In this document: positions 5,447 through 6,791 of the stretch, in pieces
Position numbering within the stretch: position 1 is the first letter of the stretch
Layout of the letters: each line of letters opens with the position of its first letter
NCBI GenBank assembly: GCA_012510625.1
Contig: JAAZHP010000230.1
Location: 1 to 6,791 of the forward strand
Source of the DNA: Bacillota bacterium
Lineage (GTDB): Bacteria; Bacillota; Dethiobacteria; DTU022
Length of the DNA: 6,791 bases
Direction of reading: 5' to 3'
Position numbers and translations under genes: made by a program
The notes under the pieces: generated by a model
What the model was told of the DNA's origin: nothing
Databases searched by the model: none
What the model saw: only the letters and a program-made list of their open reading frames with translations

Positions 5447-6791
5447 TTAGCTTCGATGAATATCTTTCAAAAAATGATAGGGGAATTTCGGGTAATTGTT
5501 TAACTTATCTGCCAGTGCAAAGAACTGCGAACGATGCTGGGGGTATTTCACCCCCAGAGCGGTTAACAGGATGCTTTTATCATAAGGGAGCATTGCCAGA
5601 TGGGTTATTTTATCCGGCGCTGGCTCGGTGCTGCCCGCCAAGCAGAGCGCAAAGTAGTGTTCATCCGGGTTGTTGTCAAGCATATCCAGCGCTTTTTGCA
5701 GAGATGAATCCGCCATCTCATCTTCACCCTGATTTTTTGCAGCGATATACAGCAGCAGATAATCGGTAGCGCTTGCGTGCTCCACCTGGTCAAGAAAGCT
5801 CAAGGCGCCAGCCAGATGCCCCGAGGTTAACGAGATTTCGAAAGCGAAGCGTTCTCTGTCTACAGCTGACAGCAGCTGCAGGTATTCATCCAATTCCCCC
5901 CCGGCATACGCTGCCACTGCCTGTAAATACCTGTTCACGATGCCGTAGTCTTCTGCAGATCCGTCATCGATGAGCAGCATAAATTCCTCGATTGCATACA
6001 GAGCGTAATTTGAGTCTCCCTTTGCGGCGTAGAGGCAAATGGATTCCTCCACCAGGTCAATATTGTAGGGCTGGATTTCCATCTGCTCCTCCACTCGCGC
6101 AAGCAGTTCGTCATACTTCCCCAGCGCCCACAGGAGCTCTTTTTCGAGCCATGTAAAATCAAAAACATCGGGCATCAGCGCCAGGCCTTTTTCCAGATAG
6201 CTTTTCGCCCCGGCAAAATCGCCCCTGCTTGTTAGAAGATAGGCCAGGCCATAGTAGCCATAGGGGCTGGGGTTGTCGTTTTCTACCGACTGCAAGTAGA
6301 TTTTCTCCGACTCAAACGGATCTGCCATTACTCTTCCCAGCAGATACTGCAAAGAGGAATCCCCCGGCTGATCCGCAAGATAAGCGGTATATTCGGCGGC
6401 CAGGTCATGTTCCGGCGCCATTTTATACATATCATCTTGATAGAACCTGTGCCAGTCAACAAGTACAGGGCGTTCCCCAAGTCTTTGCCTTAAAAAGGCA
6501 AGCCGATCCTCCACCGGATAATAAGCTTTAAGATAATATAAATAGACGCTGTTCAGCGGGTTATTTTCCAACTGGTGAATGCTCCAGGAAACAATACTCT
6601 CGATATCCTCTTCTATGGCCAGGTCATTGGCCACAAGAGAAGGATCATATTCCGTAACCAGGGATAACCTTTCCAGGGTCAGAGAACGCTTAATAAAATT
6701 GGTCTCGACTGTTTCCGGGAAATCCGTGAAAACATAGTCAATGTTCCGGAACTCCCAAAAGACCTTGCCTGCAAAATACCGGTAATCATAC
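5447..6791 (-). CDS. TPR-like repeat protein of unknown function, N-terminus beyond the window
   Basis: The reading frame is open from its TAA stop at 5447-5449 to the right edge, giving 447 visible residues. A GTG at 6632-6634 is in frame, but the 52 codons upstream of it read as normal protein (for example FAGKVFWEFRNIDYVF and LTLERLSLVTEYDP), so the true start lies outside. The sequence is mostly helical and acidic. Visible residues of about 176-209 form a good tetratricopeptide unit (YGLAYLLTSRGDFAGAKSYL, then a conserved Pro), and about 212-243 and 245-277 look like weaker units. TPR arrays act as protein-binding scaffolds; no catalytic domain, signal peptide or membrane segment is visible in this part. 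It is convergent with the germination operon and lower in GC, so it is probably unrelated to it. No specific family is recognised, and the missing N-terminus could hold another domain. Confidence 0.85.
   Translation of the reverse strand, partial: YDYRYFAGKVFWEFRNIDYVFTDFPETVETNFIKRSLTLERLSLVTEYDPSLVANDLAIEEDIESIVSWSIHQLENNPLNSVYLYYLKAYYPVEDRLAFLRQRLGERPVLVDWHRFYQDDMYKMAPEHDLAAEYTAYLADQPGDSSLQYLLGRVMADPFESEKIYLQSVENDNPSPYGYYGLAYLLTSRGDFAGAKSYLEKGLALMPDVFDFTWLEKELLWALGKYDELLARVEEQMEIQPYNIDLVEESICLYAAKGDSNYALYAIEEFMLLIDDGSAEDYGIVNRYLQAVAAYAGGELDEYLQLLSAVDRERFAFEISLTSGHLAGALSFLDQVEHASATDYLLLYIAAKNQGEDEMADSSLQKALDMLDNNPDEHYFALCLAGSTEPAPDKITHLAMLPYDKSILLTALGVKYPQHRSQFFALADKLNNYPKFPYHFLKDIHRS

Overview
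The window comes from an endospore-forming Firmicute with a fairly GC-rich genome. The main evidence is a complete GerA-type germinant-receptor operon. By-eye GC is about 60% across that operon and nearer 50% in the last gene. The base composition and gene style suggest a moderately GC-rich member of the Clostridia rather than a low-GC Bacillus or Clostridium. No marker here fixes the genus.

Layout, left to right. Bases 1-75 hold no gene; they contain an imperfect GC-rich dyad that may be the remnant of a dispersed palindromic repeat. At 76-954 (minus) is a pentein-fold guanidine-modifying enzyme of the amidinotransferase / dimethylarginine dimethylaminohydrolase (DDAH) type. A 232-bp AT-rich divergent spacer (955-1186) follows. 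Then comes a tight plus-strand operon: gerAA-like (1187-2806), gerAB-like (2809-3915), gerAC-like (3905-5119) and a 74-residue two-helix membrane protein (5132-5356). The gaps are 2 bp, an 11-bp overlap, and 12 bp. A hairpin at about 5370-5407 closes the operon and probably also serves the convergent minus-strand gene that follows. That gene (5447 to the right edge) encodes a TPR-like protein whose N-terminus lies outside the window.

How the genes work together: the A, B and C products form a receptor in the inner membrane of the spore. The B subunit is an APC-superfamily transporter-like protein that binds the germinant in studied homologues. The A subunit is a membrane protein with a large soluble N-terminal domain. 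The C subunit is a lipoprotein on the outer face. The fourth small gene fits the position, size and topology of the small 'D' subunits that accompany some gerA operons and modulate germination. Neither the amidinotransferase nor the TPR gene shows a sequence-based link to germination; both are simply neighbours.

No tRNA, rRNA, CRISPR array, transposase or phage gene was seen. Nothing here is clearly a new system. The points most worth following up are the D-type small protein, the active-site variation of the DDAH-like enzyme, and the unusual lipobox and glycine tract of the C subunit.
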